A stretch of 64,000 bases of DNA from Xenorhabdus lircayensis (GCF_016306625.1 NZ_JACOII010000023.1:1-64000); one strand, 5' to 3'; positions 31,821 through 42,905 are shown, counted from the first letter of the stretch. Notes: generated by a model not told the origin, from the letters alone. Numbers and translations: made by a program.

Positions 31821-32750
31821 TCATTTGTTCAGAGCAACTGTGAGTGATGATACATCATTTACTGCTACAGCATTTAAAGTATCAACAATTCGTTTAGTTA
31901 ACCCAGTTAATACCTTACTCGGCCCAATCTCTAATAGTTGTTCAATACTTTGCTCAGCAATATATTCAACGGATTCTGCCCAACGTACAGGATTATACAA
32001 CTGACGAACCAAGGCGTCTCGAATCGCATCAGCAGATTTTTCTACTTTTACATCGACGTTATTGACGACAGGGAATTGTGGCTGATTAAACACAACTTCT
32101 TGCAGTGCAGCCGCCAATTGCTCGGCCGCAGATTTCATAAGTGCACAGTGCGAAGGCACGCTAACGGATAACGGCAATGCTCGTTTAGCACCCGCAGCCT
32201 TACATGCTGCTCCCGCACGCTCTACAGCATCTTTTTCACCTGCGATAACAACCTGCCCAGGTGAATTAAAATTAACAGGTGAAACAATCTGGCCTTGTGC
32301 TGATTCTTCACATGCCTTTGCAATGGATTCATTATCTAAACCGATAATGGCATACATTGCCCCCTGACCTTCTGGTACAGCTTCCTGCATCAATTTTCCA
32401 CGCAACTCAACGAGTTTAATTGCCTGCTGGAACTCAATCACTCCAGCACAGACCAGCGCTGAATATTCGCCAAGGCTATGGCCTGCCATGATGGAAGGTG
32501 CTTTACCGCCCTTTTCCTGCCATACACGCCAAATAGCCACTGAGGCAGCCAGTAACGCAGGTTGGGTTTTCCACGTTTTGTTCAGTTCTTCTACAGGCCC
32601 TTGCTGAACCAATGTCCACAAATCATATCCCAAAACCGCAGAAGCTTCTGCGAAAGTCTGTTCAACCAGCGGAAACTCTGAAGATAAATCCGCCAACATA
32701 CCCAGAGCTTGAGAACCTTGACCGGGAAACACCATTGCAAAATCAGACAT
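31821..32750 (-). CDS. fabD: Malonyl-CoA:ACP transacylase
   Basis: Loads malonyl groups onto ACP for every elongation round. 309 residues, the E. coli length. FPGQGSQ at 8-14, the nucleophile elbow GHSLGEYSAL with His91-Ser92, and the second histidine in SVPSHCALM near 199. Lies 18 bases after fabH and 11 before fabG. Confidence 0.98.
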   Translation of the reverse strand: MSDFAMVFPGQGSQALGMLADLSSEFPLVEQTFAEASAVLGYDLWTLVQQGPVEELNKTWKTQPALLAASVAIWRVWQEKGGKAPSIMAGHSLGEYSALVCAGVIEFQQAIKLVELRGKLMQEAVPEGQGAMYAIIGLDNESIAKACEESAQGQIVSPVNFNSPGQVVIAGEKDAVERAGAACKAAGAKRALPLSVSVPSHCALMKSAAEQLAAALQEVVFNQPQFPVVNNVDVKVEKSADAIRDALVRQLYNPVRWAESVEYIAEQSIEQLLEIGPSKVLTGLTKRIVDTLNAVAVNDVSSLTVALNK

Positions 32751-32768
32751 GTTTATTTTCCTGTTGAA

Positions 32769-33722
32769 TTAAAAACGTACCAGCGCTGAGCCCCAGGTAA
32801 AGCCACCGCCAAATGCTTCAAGTAAAATTAGCTGGCCGCGTTGAATTCTTCCATCGCGCACCGCTTCATCAAATGCTGTCGGAACAGATGCTGCCGACGT
32901 GTTGCCATGACGATCCAGAGTCACAACGACTTTATCCATTGTCATATCTAATTTCTTGGCTGTCGCTGAAATGATACGCAAATTCGCCTGATGAGGTACT
33001 AGCCAATCAAGCTGGGAATGAGGCAAGTTATTCGCTTCTAATGTTTCATCAACAATATTAGCCAATTCACGAACAGCCACTTTAAAGACTTCATTGCCAG
33101 CCATCGTCACATATTCTGGTGTATCACACTTCACTCGGCTTTGATGAGGTAATGACAGCAAATCACCATAACGCCCATCCGCATGAAGATGGGTGGATAA
33201 GATACCAGGCTCCTCTGAAGCCCCGACAACCATTGCGCCCGCAGCATCCCCGAATAGAATAACTGTACTGCGATCTTGAGGATCTACAACCCTTGAAATA
33301 ATGTCAGAACCGATCACCAGTGCGTGTTTGGCTGCGCCTGTTTTAATAAATTTATCTGCAACGCTCAACACATAAGTAAAGCCGGCACAGGCTGCGGCAA
33401 CATCAAAAGCCGCAGCGCTTTGAATTCCCAATAACTGCTGAATTTGACAAGCCGCGCTTGGAAAAGCATGCGTTGAACTTGTGGTAGCAACAACAATTAA
33501 GTCAATTTGTACTTTATCGATGCCAGCCATTTCAATGGCCTTTTCAGCAGCTTTGAAACCCAAAATTGCAACATTTTCATCTTCCGCGGCAATACGGCGT
33601 TCACGAATTCCCGTCCGAGTGACAATCCACTCGTCAGACGTATCTACCATTTTTTCTAAATCTGCGTTTGTACGCACCTGCGCAGGCAAATAACTGCCCG
33701 TACCTAAGATCTTTGTATACAT
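32769..33722 (-). CDS. fabH: 3-oxoacyl-[acyl-carrier-protein] synthase III
   Basis: Initiates fatty acid synthesis by condensing acetyl-CoA with malonyl-ACP. 317 residues as in E. coli, with Cys112 in AAACAGFTY, His in VPHQANLRI (about 243-251) and Asn in [11 protein letters not shown]. It abuts plsX without a gap (33722/33723), consistent with coupled translation. Confidence 0.98.
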   Translation of the reverse strand: MYTKILGTGSYLPAQVRTNADLEKMVDTSDEWIVTRTGIRERRIAAEDENVAILGFKAAEKAIEMAGIDKVQIDLIVVATTSSTHAFPSAACQIQQLLGIQSAAAFDVAAACAGFTYVLSVADKFIKTGAAKHALVIGSDIISRVVDPQDRSTVILFGDAAGAMVVGASEEPGILSTHLHADGRYGDLLSLPHQSRVKCDTPEYVTMAGNEVFKVAVRELANIVDETLEANNLPHSQLDWLVPHQANLRIISATAKKLDMTMDKVVVTLDRHGNTSAASVPTAFDEAVRDGRIQRGQLILLEAFGGGFTWGSALVRF

Positions 33723-34766
33723 TTATGTTTGTTCACTCTTGGGTAATACTGCATCCAGCCGGGCAGCGATTCTGTCAGGAACCTGCTTCTCTACAGCCTG
33801 CACTGCTTGATCAATAGCAGCCTTAAACGCTTGTTCATTGGCAGCACCGTGACTTTTGATGACGATGCCACGCAACCCTAATAACGTTGCTCCGTTATGC
33901 TGGTCAGGGTTTAGATGACCAAACCGCTTCGTTACCTGTTTCAGCAACCATTTCTTGAATATCTTCATCAACAAAGAAGTTTTTTTCTGCTGACCGTCCG
34001 GTGATTTTATCAGAGATAGAATGACTCTGATCGCACCTTCCATCGTCTTCAGCGTAACATTACCTGCGAAGCCGTCACACACGAGTACATCTGTTTTCCC
34101 CGTCAGTAACTCATTTCCTTCCACATAACCTATGTAATTAATCACTGAGGTATTGCGTAAGGTTATAGCGGCTTCGCGGATATTATCTAGCCCTTTGAAT
34201 TCTTCTTCCCCGATGTTGAGTAGTGCGACACGCGGATTATTCACACCTGCAACATACTCCGCCATTACGGCGCCCATAATCGCAAACTGAACTAACATAC
34301 GGCTATTACAATTAATATTAGCGCCTAAATCCAATACAACTGTCTTCTGCTGTTTTAGATTAGGTATCACTGTCATCAACGCAGGCCGTTCAATTCCTTC
34401 TATGGATTTCAGCATCACTTTGGCCAGCCCCACCAAGACTCCTGTATTTCCTGCACTGACACAGGCCTGCGCTTCACCCGATTTAACCAGATTTAGTGCA
34501 ATACGCATCGAAGTACCATGGCTGGAACGAATACCCTGAGAAGGCCTTACATCGTTGGAAACGACACGTTCCGCTGGGATAACTTGCAAGCGGCTGAACA
34601 GCTCAGCATTTTTATTTGCAAGCAAAGGAGAGATGGTTTCAGGATCACCGACCAACAATAGCTTTAGTTGTGGATTAGATGCCAGTGCCTGCAATGCAGC
34701 AGGCACCGTAACGCGAGGACCAAAGTCCCCGCCCATAGCATCTAACGCTAAGGTTAGATTAGCCAA
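33723..34766 (-). CDS. plsX: Phosphate acyltransferase PlsX
   Basis: Converts acyl-ACP to acyl-phosphate, feeding PlsY and phospholipid synthesis. The 347 residues begin [14 protein letters not shown] and include [21 protein letters not shown] and [12 protein letters not shown]. The start is TTG at 34766: upstream in frame there is only a TAG after four codons and no ATG. No clear ribosome site is seen. The C-terminus is several residues shorter than the annotated E. coli protein. Confidence 0.95.
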   Translation of the reverse strand: MANLTLALDAMGGDFGPRVTVPAALQALASNPQLKLLLVGDPETISPLLANKNAELFSRLQVIPAERVVSNDVRPSQGIRSSHGTSMRIALNLVKSGEAQACVSAGNTGVLVGLAKVMLKSIEGIERPALMTVIPNLKQQKTVVLDLGANINCNSRMLVQFAIMGAVMAEYVAGVNNPRVALLNIGEEEFKGLDNIREAAITLRNTSVINYIGYVEGNELLTGKTDVLVCDGFAGNVTLKTMEGAIRVILSLIKSPDGQQKKTSLLMKIFKKWLLKQVTKRFGHLNPDQHNGATLLGLRGIVIKSHGAANEQAFKAAIDQAVQAVEKQVPDRIAARLDAVLPKSEQT

Positions 34767-34795
34767 GATATCAACTTGCTAATGGTTAGCTGAAA

Positions 34796-34966
34796 TTACT
34801 TGTTGATTACCTTGCGGCCACGGTAGTAGCCATCAGCAGTCACATGATGACGCAGGTGAGTTTCACCAGAAGTTTTGTCTACAGAGACATGTGTTGCAGT
34901 CAGTGCGTCATGAGAACGACGCATACCACGTTTAGAACGAGTTGGTTTATTCTGTTGTACGGCCAT
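34796..34966 (-). CDS. rpmF: 50S ribosomal protein bL32
   Basis: Structural protein of the large ribosomal subunit. Read directly from the minus strand: 56 residues starting [20 protein letters not shown] and ending [11 protein letters not shown], with AAGGAGTAAGG upstream of the ATG. Between yceD and plsX, the conserved order. Confidence 0.98.
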   Translation of the reverse strand: MAVQQNKPTRSKRGMRRSHDALTATHVSVDKTSGETHLRHHVTADGYYRGRKVINK

Positions 34967-34978
34967 TGACCTTACTCC

Positions 34979-35503
34979 TTAAGTACTTTTCTTTAAACTG
35001 GCTAATACGGCAAATGGGTTTGGTTTTTCTGCTTCAGGAGGCAGTTCACCAAACACCTTATCCGCGTCGGACACTTCACAGTGTTCAGAATCATGTACCG
35101 GAATCACCGGCAGAGATAGAATTATTTCATCTTCAATCATTGCCAGCAAATCTATTTCGCCAAATTCATTAACGCCAATTGGCTCATACTCTTCCGGTAA
35201 TGCTTCAGCCCTCTCATCATTGACGACCGGGCTAAAACAATACGTTGTGTGAACATGATGACTGAAATTACTGCCACAACGCTGACAGGCGAGTGTGACA
35301 TCCACATCGGAATGCCCTTTTACAACTGCCAGACGCTGATTATCAATTTCAAATGATAATGAGCTATCTACATCACTATCCACACTGACCACGGATTCTG
35401 CAATACGAGAAACTTGCCCAGCAGAATAACTACCTTGGTAGTCCAATCTTTTCTGGGCTGTTCGAAGCGCATCGATGGTCAGGGGTAATTTTACCTTTTG
35501 CAT
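34979..35503 (-). CDS. yceD: YceD (DUF177), 23S rRNA accumulation protein
   Basis: DUF177 protein linked to 23S rRNA accumulation and co-transcribed with bL32. The 174 residues contain CQRCGSNF near 73-80, the acidic middle [23 protein letters not shown] and the C-terminal [10 protein letters not shown]. It is the first gene of the rpmF-plsX-fab operon. The start codon lies only 10 bases from the -10 box of a near-consensus promoter, with no Shine-Dalgarno visible. Confidence 0.95.
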   Translation of the reverse strand: MQKVKLPLTIDALRTAQKRLDYQGSYSAGQVSRIAESVVSVDSDVDSSLSFEIDNQRLAVVKGHSDVDVTLACQRCGSNFSHHVHTTYCFSPVVNDERAEALPEEYEPIGVNEFGEIDLLAMIEDEIILSLPVIPVHDSEHCEVSDADKVFGELPPEAEKPNPFAVLASLKKST

Positions 35504-35512
35504 AAGGCGCGC

Positions 35513-35541
35513 ATATTATCTTTGTAATGAGACATAGTCAA
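35513..35541 (-). promoter_or_regulatory. Promoter of the yceD-rpmF-plsX-fab operon
   Basis: On the minus strand TTGACT (35541-35536), a 17-base spacer and TAATAT (35518-35513). Transcription would be expected to start near 35506, about three bases before the yceD ATG. Confidence 0.75.
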
Positions 35542-35647
35542 AGAAAAAGGCCACACATCTGCACCTTTCCGCCAAATATTCGCTTATTAAGCGACGTATA
35601 GTTTAAAATGCCTGTGAATATTTCTCTACGTATTTTATGGAAAAATC

Positions 35648-36241
35648 ATGCTTCCGATTGTTTTATCGTCAACTTCTGTATATCGCCGCTTATTATTGGA
35701 AAAAATAGGATTACCTTTTACCTGTGCCTCCCCTAATATTGATGAAAGTCCACAGGAAAATGAAAGCCCAGAACAATTGGTCATGCGGCTCTCACATGCA
35801 AAAGCTACCGCATTACAACGGGATTATTCCAGCCATCTGATTATCGGTTCAGATCAGGTTTGCGTTTTAGATAACAAAATTACTGGCAAACCTCATAATT
35901 TTGAAAACGCTTATGCACAACTCAAAGAAGCCAGTGGTAAATGTGTCACTTTTTATACTGGCATTACGCTGTTCAATAGCAAAACCAAGGATATGGATAC
36001 CCGTTATGAGCTATTTCATGTCTATTTCAGAGATCTTACCGAAACAGAAATCACCAACTACTTAAACAAAGAAAAACCTTTCAATTGCGCGGGTAGTTTT
36101 AAAAGTGAAGGATTGGGAATTACGTTATTTGAAAAACTTGATGGTAGAGATCCCAACACATTAATCGGTTTACCATTAATTACTCTGACAGAAATGCTTA
36201 TCCGTCAGGGGGTAAACCCTCTGACGGTATGTTCTCAGTGA
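35648..36241 (+). CDS. yceF: Maf-family 7-methyl-GTP pyrophosphatase YceF
   Basis: Nucleotide pyrophosphatase; E. coli YceF hydrolyses m7GTP. The 197 residues include [14 protein letters not shown] (substrate loop), [15 protein letters not shown] (catalytic aspartate about residue 71) and [12 protein letters not shown]. It diverges from yceD and converges on rluC, with which its last seven bases overlap. Confidence 0.94.
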   Translation: MLPIVLSSTSVYRRLLLEKIGLPFTCASPNIDESPQENESPEQLVMRLSHAKATALQRDYSSHLIIGSDQVCVLDNKITGKPHNFENAYAQLKEASGKCVTFYTGITLFNSKTKDMDTRYELFHVYFRDLTETEITNYLNKEKPFNCAGSFKSEGLGITLFEKLDGRDPNTLIGLPLITLTEMLIRQGVNPLTVCSQ

Positions 36242-37191
36242 TTATTTTGTCGCAGTGTTTTTAAACATTGCCGTAACCTATCATCCATTGGAGCTTCAAA
36301 ACGCAGAGTTTCCCCCGTGGATGGATGGGTAAACTTTAATGAGCTGGCATGCAGGAACAATCGGTTAAGCCCCGTTTCTACAAGCTGTGCATCAAATGCT
36401 CTATCACCATAACGATCATCAAAAGCAATGGGATGACCTGCATGTAAAGTATGCGCGCGGATCTGGTGAGTCCGCCCCGTGACTGGACTCGCCCGCACCA
36501 ACGTAGCGAAAGTATATCGTTCTTCAACTTTGAAGCGTGTCTCGGATGGTTTGCCTTCATTACTGACTTTTACTACCCTTTCACCGCCTTGCGGTATATT
36601 TTTCAATAAGGGGACATCTACCACTTTGCAATGGGATTGCCATTGCCCACGCACTAACGCCAGATAATCTTTCTGCATCTGCCTCAGACGTAACTGTTCA
36701 TGTAAGACACGCAATGCAGAACGTTTTTTCGCAATCAACAAAATACCCGATGTATCACGATCGAGACGATGCACCAGTTCAAGAAAACGCGCTTCAGGAC
36801 GCAGTGCACGTAACCCTTCGATCACACCGAAACTCAGCCCGCTGCCACCATGTACTGCCGTTCCTGATGGTTTATTAATGACCAGAATATGGTCGTCTTC
36901 ATACAAGATACACTCCGCCAGAGCAGCCACCTTACCCAGCTTTGCAGATACAGGTGCTTCCTGCTTTTCTGCCACTCTGACTGGTGGGATCCTGAGGATA
37001 TCACCTGCTGTCAATTTATATTCAGGCTTGACTCTTCCCTTGTTAATTCGAACTTCACCCTTGCGCAAGATCCGATAAATCATGCTCTTAGGTACACCTT
37101 TCAAACGAGCCAGCAAAAAATTATCAACTCGCTGACCGGCCTCATCGTCATCAATCGTGACAAACTGTACAATTTGATTATTTGTTTTCAT
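36235..37191 (-). CDS. rluC: 23S rRNA pseudouridine synthase RluC
   Basis: Makes pseudouridines at 955, 2504 and 2580 of 23S rRNA (E. coli numbering). The 318 residues have an N-terminal S4 RNA-binding domain (about 20-80) and a RluA-type catalytic domain with Asp144 in [12 protein letters not shown] and [10 protein letters not shown]. It diverges from rne across a 557-base gap, as in E. coli. Confidence 0.97.
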   Translation of the reverse strand: MKTNNQIVQFVTIDDDEAGQRVDNFLLARLKGVPKSMIYRILRKGEVRINKGRVKPEYKLTAGDILRIPPVRVAEKQEAPVSAKLGKVAALAECILYEDDHILVINKPSGTAVHGGSGLSFGVIEGLRALRPEARFLELVHRLDRDTSGILLIAKKRSALRVLHEQLRLRQMQKDYLALVRGQWQSHCKVVDVPLLKNIPQGGERVVKVSNEGKPSETRFKVEERYTFATLVRASPVTGRTHQIRAHTLHAGHPIAFDDRYGDRAFDAQLVETGLNRLFLHASSLKFTHPSTGETLRFEAPMDDRLRQCLKTLRQNNH

Positions 37192-37432
37192 GGGCGAGAT
37201 TCTAATTATCCAACAAACAGAGCGCTACTCATTTTTAAATATGTCTAAATAACATACATGTTTTCCTACTTCATTATTTCAAGTGTCTTAGGATAAAGGC
37301 TAAAGATTAACAACTTATCACTATTTCCTAATAAAAAACCCCCAAAGCGATAAAGTCACCTTGCTATCACCCCAATAGCAATGGAATAATGCTTTCTGGC
37401 CACAGTTTACTAAACTATGAATGGCAAGATTG

Positions 37433-37748
37433 AAATTGTTTGTTATCTGTTTGATCGAACAAAAACGCAGCAATGGCGTAAGACGTAATGTTTAATCAAA
37501 CAATTTATGGGCTGCGAGTTGCAGCTTACTGGATTGGGTCAAATCTGTACCGGTTTATTACAGTGTCCCCAATAAAGAGTGCTGTGTTTAAATGAAATTC
37601 AGACGCGCCGACAAATAGGCGCCTCTATACAAACGATAGCCGTGAGGCTGGCGGCTTTGTAAAAGACACGAGGCCATCGGTAACCAGTAGCTCACCTCTT
37701 TTTTACTCGCAGCTCTATACTAATGTAAAAAATAATGAGTAAGTTAGA
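37433..37748 (+). promoter_or_regulatory. Probable autoregulatory 5' leader of rne
   Basis: In E. coli rne has a leader of about 360 nt whose hairpins let RNase E destabilise its own mRNA. Here the 557-base gap shows AAATTGTTTG (37433-37442) complementary to CAAACAATTT (37497-37506), the hairpin GCGCC/GGCGC (37605-37622), and AGCCG/CGGCT just after it. The rne start lacks a strong Shine-Dalgarno. No ORF is supported here. The leader role is inference from position and family knowledge. Confidence 0.5.
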
Positions 37749-40700
37749 ATGAAAAGAATGTTAATCAACGCAACCCAGCAGGAAGAGTTGCGTGTTGCCC
37801 TTGTTGACGGGCAACGTCTTTATGATTTGGATATTGAAAGCCCAGGACACGAGCAGAAAAAGGCAAATATATATAAAGGTAAAATTACTCGAATTGAACC
37901 TAGCCTAGAAGCTGCTTTTGTTGATTATGGTGCGGAACGACATGGCTTCCTGCCCATTAAAGAAATTGCTCGCGAATATTTCCCAAGTAATTATCATTCT
38001 CATGGCCGCCCTAACATTAAGGATATCCTTAAAGAAGGTCAGGAAGTCATCGTTCAAGTTGATAAAGAAGAACGAGGCAATAAAGGTGCAGCCTTAACAA
38101 CTTTCATCAGTTTGGCTGGAAGCTATCTGGTTCTAATGCCAAATAACCCAAGAGCAGGCGGTATTTCTCGTCGTATCGAAGGTGATGATCGCATTGAATT
38201 AAAAGAAGCACTTTCTTCTCTTGAAGTCCCGGAAGGTATGGGGCTTATCGTCCGTACTGCAGGTGTAGGCAAATCCGCAGAAGCCTTGCAGGGAGATTTA
38301 AACTTCCGCCTGAAACATTGGGAAGCAATCAAGAAAGCCGCAGACAGTCATCCCGCTCCGTTTCTGATCCATCAGGAAAGCAATGTTATTGTGCGCGCCT
38401 TCCGTGATTACCTGCGCCCAGACATTGGGGAAATCTTGATTGATAACCCGAAAATCCTTGATTTGGCACGCCAGCATATTACTGCGCTGGGACGCCCTGA
38501 TTTTGCCAGTAAAATCAAACTGTACGGCGGTGAAGTTCCACTGTTCAGCCACTATCAAATAGAATCACAGATTGAATCGGCCTTCCAGCGTGAAGTTCGA
38601 CTGCCTTCCGGCGGTTCAGTCGTCATTGATACTACTGAAGCCTTGACTGCGATCGATATCAACTCATCCCGCTCAACTCGTGGAGGTGATATTGAAGAAA
38701 CAGCCTTTAATACCAATTTAGAAGCCGCTGATGAAATTGCACGTCAATTGCGTCTGCGTGACCTCGGTGGTCTTATTGTTATTGACTTCATTGATATGAC
38801 GCCAGTACGTCACCAACGTGAAGTCGAAAATCGACTGCGTGATGCTGTGCGCCAAGATCGTGCTCGTATTCAAATTGGTCGCATTTCCCGCTTTGGCTTA
38901 CTGGAGATGTCACGTCAGCGTTTAAGTCCATCACTGGGTGAATCCAGCCACCACGTCTGCCCTCGCTGTAGTGGTACAGGGACTATTCGTGATAACGAAT
39001 CACTTTCCTTGTCAATTCTGCGCTTAATCGAAGAAGAAGCACTAAAGGAAAACACCCATCAGGTTCATGCGATTGTCCCTGTACAAATTGCTTCCTACCT
39101 ACTGAATGAAAAACGTAAGGCAGTCAGCGCGATTGAACACCGCCAAGGTGATGTTGGAGTTGTTATCGTTCCAAACGATCAAATGCAGACCCCGCATTTC
39201 TCTGTTTCACGTGTGCGTAAAGGCGAAGAAATTGCTGCTTTAAGCTATATGCTTCCACAATTACATGAAGCGGAAATGATCAATGTTCAGGATGACAGCC
39301 AGCCTGAACGCAAACGTCCAGAACAGCCTGCTATTTCAACTTTTGATTTACCAGCAGAAACACCTGCACCTGTAACAGCAAAAACAAAAGAGAAAAAGGC
39401 AGCGCCCGATAATCAGAATCAAGCTGAAAAACCAGGGTTGTTCAGTCGTTTCCTCTGTGCTCTGAAAAAAATGTTCAGTGGCGAAGAAGAAAAACAAACC
39501 CAAGAAGAGAGTAAAAAATCTTCTGGTAATGATAATCGCCGTTCATCAGAACGTCGCAACCCACGCCGTCAGAATCAGCGTCGTGAACGCAACGAGAATG
39601 ATACTCGCAATAACCGTGAGCGTGATGAACAACGAAAAGGCCGCAATGCCCAACAGAAAAATAATGTCCAAGAAAACATTGCCGTAGACAATGAGGCTCA
39701 TGAAGCACAGCAGCAACAACGCCGTGAACAAAGAGCTGAACGTCAGCGCCGCCGCCAAGAAGAAAAGCGCCAGCAACAACTGGAAGTTAAAGCTCAGGAG
39801 ACAACAAATAGACCTGATATTGTCGAAGAAGAAGCTGAAGAGCATCAGCCTGTCATACCTCGTCGCCAACGTCGCCAGCTTGAACAAAAAGTACGCATCA
39901 CTGATGAAGTGAAAAAAGAAGCTATTGTTACTGCTTTACCAGCAGTAATGTCTGAAACTGTATTAGCTAAAGCAGAAGAAGAGAAAAAAGCTTCTGTACC
40001 TGCCGTTATCGATACAAATGTTGAAGTAGCTAACCAACCTGCAATACCACAAAGTACTGTTGTACAAAATGCGGCTTCACAAAACAGTGAGCAGCAAGAT
40101 AACACCATGCCACGTCGTTCCCGCCGTTCACCACGTCACTTACGTGTCAGCGGTCAGCGCAGGCGCCGTTATCGTGATGAACGTAATCTGACTCAATCAC
40201 CTGTACCATTGACAATGGCTGTGGTATCGCCAGAACTGGCATCAGGTAAAGTATGGATTCGTTATCCTGTAACACCAATGACAACTGCTGAACTTGGAGT
40301 TTCGACTGCTGTTGATGTCGTTGACGAAACAGTTGAAGAAAAGACAACATCTGTACAACAGGAGAATGTGATTCTGATGCCAGCACCGACAGAATCTCCT
40401 TCAATTTCAACAAATTATTGCATTGAAGTTGCAGAGCAGCAGGATATTACTATTCATGACAATGCTAAATCTGCTACCGATAACGCTTCCATTGTGGCAT
40501 CTGTAGAGCCGGAATTTGAAATACCTAAAGTTCCGGAGCCAGAAACCTTAGAGCCAGTCATCAATCATGATGAAAAATATCAGCCAGAAGTTTTAGGTGG
40601 CACAGTGCTGCATGATGCAGTACCACATGATTCTGAAGAAACACGTCACACGGCAGAACCTATCATTGTGACGTCTATCCTTGAACAGGAACATCATGAA

Positions 40701-40976
40701 GAACAACCAGCTGTCGCAACGGAAATATGCTCTAAGGCAGAGGAAGTTAAAACGGAAGAGACAAAAGTCGCTGAGTCTTCGTTTATCGTGGAAACAAATC
40801 ATCACGCTTATTCCCCAATGAAAAAGGCTCCAGCACCAGATATGATGACAAAATCGGTTATTATCACTGAATGGCAGCGCCCAGCTTATCCATTCGAAGG
40901 AAAAGGCGGTGCAGGCGGGCACTCTGCAACAAATATTGCAACCTCTGCCATGTCTAAACCACAGTCATTTGAATAA
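37749..40976 (+). CDS. rne: Ribonuclease E
   Basis: Essential endoribonuclease and scaffold of the RNA degradosome at the inner membrane. Of 1075 residues, the first ~510 form the catalytic half: S1 domain (about 36-120), 5' sensor, DNase I-like active site in [11 protein letters not shown] and VIDFIDMTP, and the Zn-link CPRCSGTG (about 404-411). The tail is low-complexity: amphipathic membrane helix [15 protein letters not shown] (about 563-577), an Arg-rich RNA-binding region (about 590-690), the block [20 protein letters not shown] (about 788-807), then an acidic stretch and the terminal [13 protein letters not shown] for PNPase. Confidence 0.98.
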   Translation: MKRMLINATQQEELRVALVDGQRLYDLDIESPGHEQKKANIYKGKITRIEPSLEAAFVDYGAERHGFLPIKEIAREYFPSNYHSHGRPNIKDILKEGQEVIVQVDKEERGNKGAALTTFISLAGSYLVLMPNNPRAGGISRRIEGDDRIELKEALSSLEVPEGMGLIVRTAGVGKSAEALQGDLNFRLKHWEAIKKAADSHPAPFLIHQESNVIVRAFRDYLRPDIGEILIDNPKILDLARQHITALGRPDFASKIKLYGGEVPLFSHYQIESQIESAFQREVRLPSGGSVVIDTTEALTAIDINSSRSTRGGDIEETAFNTNLEAADEIARQLRLRDLGGLIVIDFIDMTPVRHQREVENRLRDAVRQDRARIQIGRISRFGLLEMSRQRLSPSLGESSHHVCPRCSGTGTIRDNESLSLSILRLIEEEALKENTHQVHAIVPVQIASYLLNEKRKAVSAIEHRQGDVGVVIVPNDQMQTPHFSVSRVRKGEEIAALSYMLPQLHEAEMINVQDDSQPERKRPEQPAISTFDLPAETPAPVTAKTKEKKAAPDNQNQAEKPGLFSRFLCALKKMFSGEEEKQTQEESKKSSGNDNRRSSERRNPRRQNQRRERNENDTRNNRERDEQRKGRNAQQKNNVQENIAVDNEAHEAQQQQRREQRAERQRRRQEEKRQQQLEVKAQETTNRPDIVEEEAEEHQPVIPRRQRRQLEQKVRITDEVKKEAIVTALPAVMSETVLAKAEEEKKASVPAVIDTNVEVANQPAIPQSTVVQNAASQNSEQQDNTMPRRSRRSPRHLRVSGQRRRRYRDERNLTQSPVPLTMAVVSPELASGKVWIRYPVTPMTTAELGVSTAVDVVDETVEEKTTSVQQENVILMPAPTESPSISTNYCIEVAEQQDITIHDNAKSATDNASIVASVEPEFEIPKVPEPETLEPVINHDEKYQPEVLGGTVLHDAVPHDSEETRHTAEPIIVTSILEQEHHEEQPAVATEICSKAEEVKTEETKVAESSFIVETNHHAYSPMKKAPAPDMMTKSVIITEWQRPAYPFEGKGGAGGHSATNIATSAMSKPQSFE

Positions 40977-41005
40977 TTGGATGTTGTGATTTCCTGGTAA
41001 AACCC

Positions 41006-41037
41006 AAAATGGCTCCTCTTGTTAGGAGCCATTTTTT
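41006..41037 (+). terminator. rne terminator
   Basis: AAAATGGCTCCT and AGGAGCCATTTT form a perfect 12-bp stem with a six-base loop, followed by a run of Us, 30 bases after the rne stop. Confidence 0.93.
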
Positions 41038-41098
41038 ATCCCGCATACTACAAAAAACTAACCAACTTCATTTCTTTCAACCCTCTATTCCAATAAAA

Positions 41099-41117
41099 TC
41101 GGATGGTTATCATTATC
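41099..41117 (+). promoter_or_regulatory. Fur-box-like site
   Basis: TCGGATGGTTATCATTATC matches 13 of 19 positions of the classical Fur consensus (GATAATGATAATCATTATC), and the ATTATC-type hexamer recurs just downstream (TTATCATTATCATT). It is 38 bases before the start of the NAD(P)-binding protein. Confidence 0.5.
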
Positions 41118-41154
41118 ATTTAAGATGATTAATTTTATGGAGAATGTCCTATCT

Positions 41155-41781
41155 ATGAAACCTTGGCTAATTTTTGGTGCTGGGAAAGGCGTTGGACGCC
41201 ATTTGGTTACCATTGCACTAAAACAAAACCGCCCTGTCACAGCATTAATCCGCAATGTACAACAAGCTGTGGAACTGAGTGCAATCGGCGTTAATGTAAT
41301 ACACGGTGATGCCTGTGACAAAAAGAGCATAGAAAAAGCGCTCATACAGGCGGGAGAGAATCCGGTTGTTTTTTCAACTATTGGAGGAGGTGATGCAGAT
41401 CATTATGGCAACATTGCCATCATAGATGCATTGGATCAAGCTCAAATTTCACGCATGTTACTGGTGACATCCATCGGATGTGGGGAAAGTTGGAAGACAT
41501 TGTCTCCAAGGGCAAAGTCAATATTTGGGCAATCGGTCAGACACAAATCACTGGCAGAAAGTTACCTGCAAACCAGCTCTCTGGATTTTACAATCATTCG
41601 CCCAGGTGGCCTTACCGATCAACCAGGTACTGGCCATTGTCTGCGTTATCAAAACGAAATTCATGGCATGGTGAGCCGAGAAGATGTGGCAGAACAATTG
41701 GCACAAATGGCCGAAGATGAACAGACTTACTATCAAATTTATGCCTTAGTCGACCCAGAGCTAAAGCCTCACTGGAACTGA
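41155..41781 (+). CDS. NAD(P)-binding atypical short-chain dehydrogenase
   Basis: Rossmann-fold protein of the NmrA-like/atypical SDR type, 208 residues from ATG 41155. The nucleotide-binding loop is LIFGAGKGVGRHL (about 5-17), followed by VIHGDACDKKSIEKA, VFSTIGGG, LLVTSIGCGES and TIIRPGGLTD, the usual order in this family. Substrate unknown. In-frame ATGs at 41125 and 41137 add ten or six residues; ATG 41155 puts the first strand at the N-terminus. The upstream Fur-like site suggests iron control. It is monocistronic, ending before a hairpin. Confidence 0.8.
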   Translation: MKPWLIFGAGKGVGRHLVTIALKQNRPVTALIRNVQQAVELSAIGVNVIHGDACDKKSIEKALIQAGENPVVFSTIGGGDADHYGNIAIIDALDQAQISRMLLVTSIGCGESWKTLSPRAKSIFGQSVRHKSLAESYLQTSSLDFTIIRPGGLTDQPGTGHCLRYQNEIHGMVSREDVAEQLAQMAEDEQTYYQIYALVDPELKPHWN

Positions 41782-41802
41782 TTTTAATAAGGACAAAAGG
41801 AC

Positions 41803-41824
41803 AACCACGCCCAACGGCGTGGTT
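41803..41824. terminator. Hairpin between convergent genes
   Basis: AACCACGCC-CAAC-GGCGTGGTT, a perfect 9-bp stem, between the convergent NAD(P)-binding gene and tmaR. No long U-tract is seen on either side. Confidence 0.65.
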
Positions 41825-41855
41825 AACCACCAGTTCAAGTTTGAACTACTACAAC

Positions 41856-42176
41856 TTACTTAATGCCACCATCCATCGCTTTAAGTTTTTTAGATAATTC
41901 ACGGCGTTCTTTAGATAGCTCAGCATTTTTGATGATATATTCATCAACGCGTTCTTCATAATCGCTGCGCATATGAGCAATAATTCCTTGAATATCTTCA
42001 ACCGACATTCCCGGCTTAATGTAATCACTCAGGTTATCGAGCAGTAATACACGCTTTTGGTTATCCCGAATCTTTTTCTCGTTATCTACAATTTCGCGCT
42101 GTAATTTGTTTTTACGACGAAATATACGCACAAACTCCAGTACATTGTGGAATGTTGGTTTATTTGTGTTGTCCAT
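41856..42176 (-). CDS. tmaR: PTS system regulator TmaR (YeeX, DUF496)
   Basis: In E. coli TmaR localises PTS enzyme I to a cell pole and modulates sugar uptake. The 106 residues match the family almost throughout: [34 protein letters not shown] and [13 protein letters not shown]. Nearly all helical with coiled-coil character. Its position near sbcB and plaP is as in E. coli. Confidence 0.95.
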   Translation of the reverse strand: MDNTNKPTFHNVLEFVRIFRRKNKLQREIVDNEKKIRDNQKRVLLLDNLSDYIKPGMSVEDIQGIIAHMRSDYEERVDEYIIKNAELSKERRELSKKLKAMDGGIK

Positions 42177-42300
42177 TTTTTACACCTTTTTAATCAGACC
42201 AATAATTTCTTATGCTGACTACACAATACAATTTCAAGCAACGTATAGACAAGTCAGTTTCGACAATTTATTGACGTGACCTACTTTCGAGATATATTCC

Positions 42301-42508
42301 TTAATCAATAACTTCATTTATTCCCGTATCTGGTGACCAGTAACCGCCACCACCATGGTAGGTTTCCGCTCCTAAAATGAGCTGCTCACCACAATGCCAA
42401 CAAGAAAAATGGTGGCCATTTAGTGCTGAAGCTTTAAGCGACTAGACGTATCTTGCACACTTGGCGCTTAATCCTTTCTCTGCCGGCTTCAATGGACTTT
42501 GCAGACAT
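42301..42508 (-). pseudogene. Frameshifted small zinc-ribbon-like gene
   Basis: An ATG at 42508 opens MSAKSIEAGRERIKRQVCKI and stops after 24 codons; a second frame, shifted by one base near 42440, continues with SLKASALNGHHFSCWHCGEQ and ends SPDTGINEVID at 42301. The 208-base span is 69 codons plus one base, so a single extra base would explain the break. The joined product would carry Cys, CxxC and several His. I do not recognise the family. It could be a decayed gene, a programmed shift or a sequencing error. Confidence 0.4.
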
Positions 42509-42905
42509 CCCAGCTCACTCACGTAAATGGCCTATTCTTGTGGTATCGGAAATACTTCTGTGATTTCTTCATTATTACCATCCTGCCGTATCAGAGAGTT
42601 CAATACGTTCAAAATATGGGACATATAAAACCAAGATTCTCACCTCTCCACATAGCTGCCATCCATATCCGATTATTCAGATTAGCCAGAATATGGTTTA
42701 CCATGTATAACACATAATTTAGTGTCACTGAGAATCATCGCTTTTGGTACGCACTTTGAATATGAATTCAATACATATCATTGGAATGAATTCAACCAAG
42801 TAGTAAAGATATCTAGCGATGAAGCCAGATAAATGTGATGCCAATACAAATATAATTCATTGATTAGTAATGCTTAAAATTGGCGATAACGGAGAATACA
42901 CAACG
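42509..42905. other. Intergenic region upstream of sbcB
   Basis: About 400 bases with no gene I can support. A plus-strand frame at 42499-42717 has no recognisable motif or ribosome site. GGAG at 42891-42894 is the likely ribosome site for sbcB. Confidence 0.5.

Noticed and set aside
42499-42717. 72-codon plus-strand frame upstream of sbcB
   Set aside because: No ribosome site or family, and it overlaps the frameshifted remnant on the other strand.
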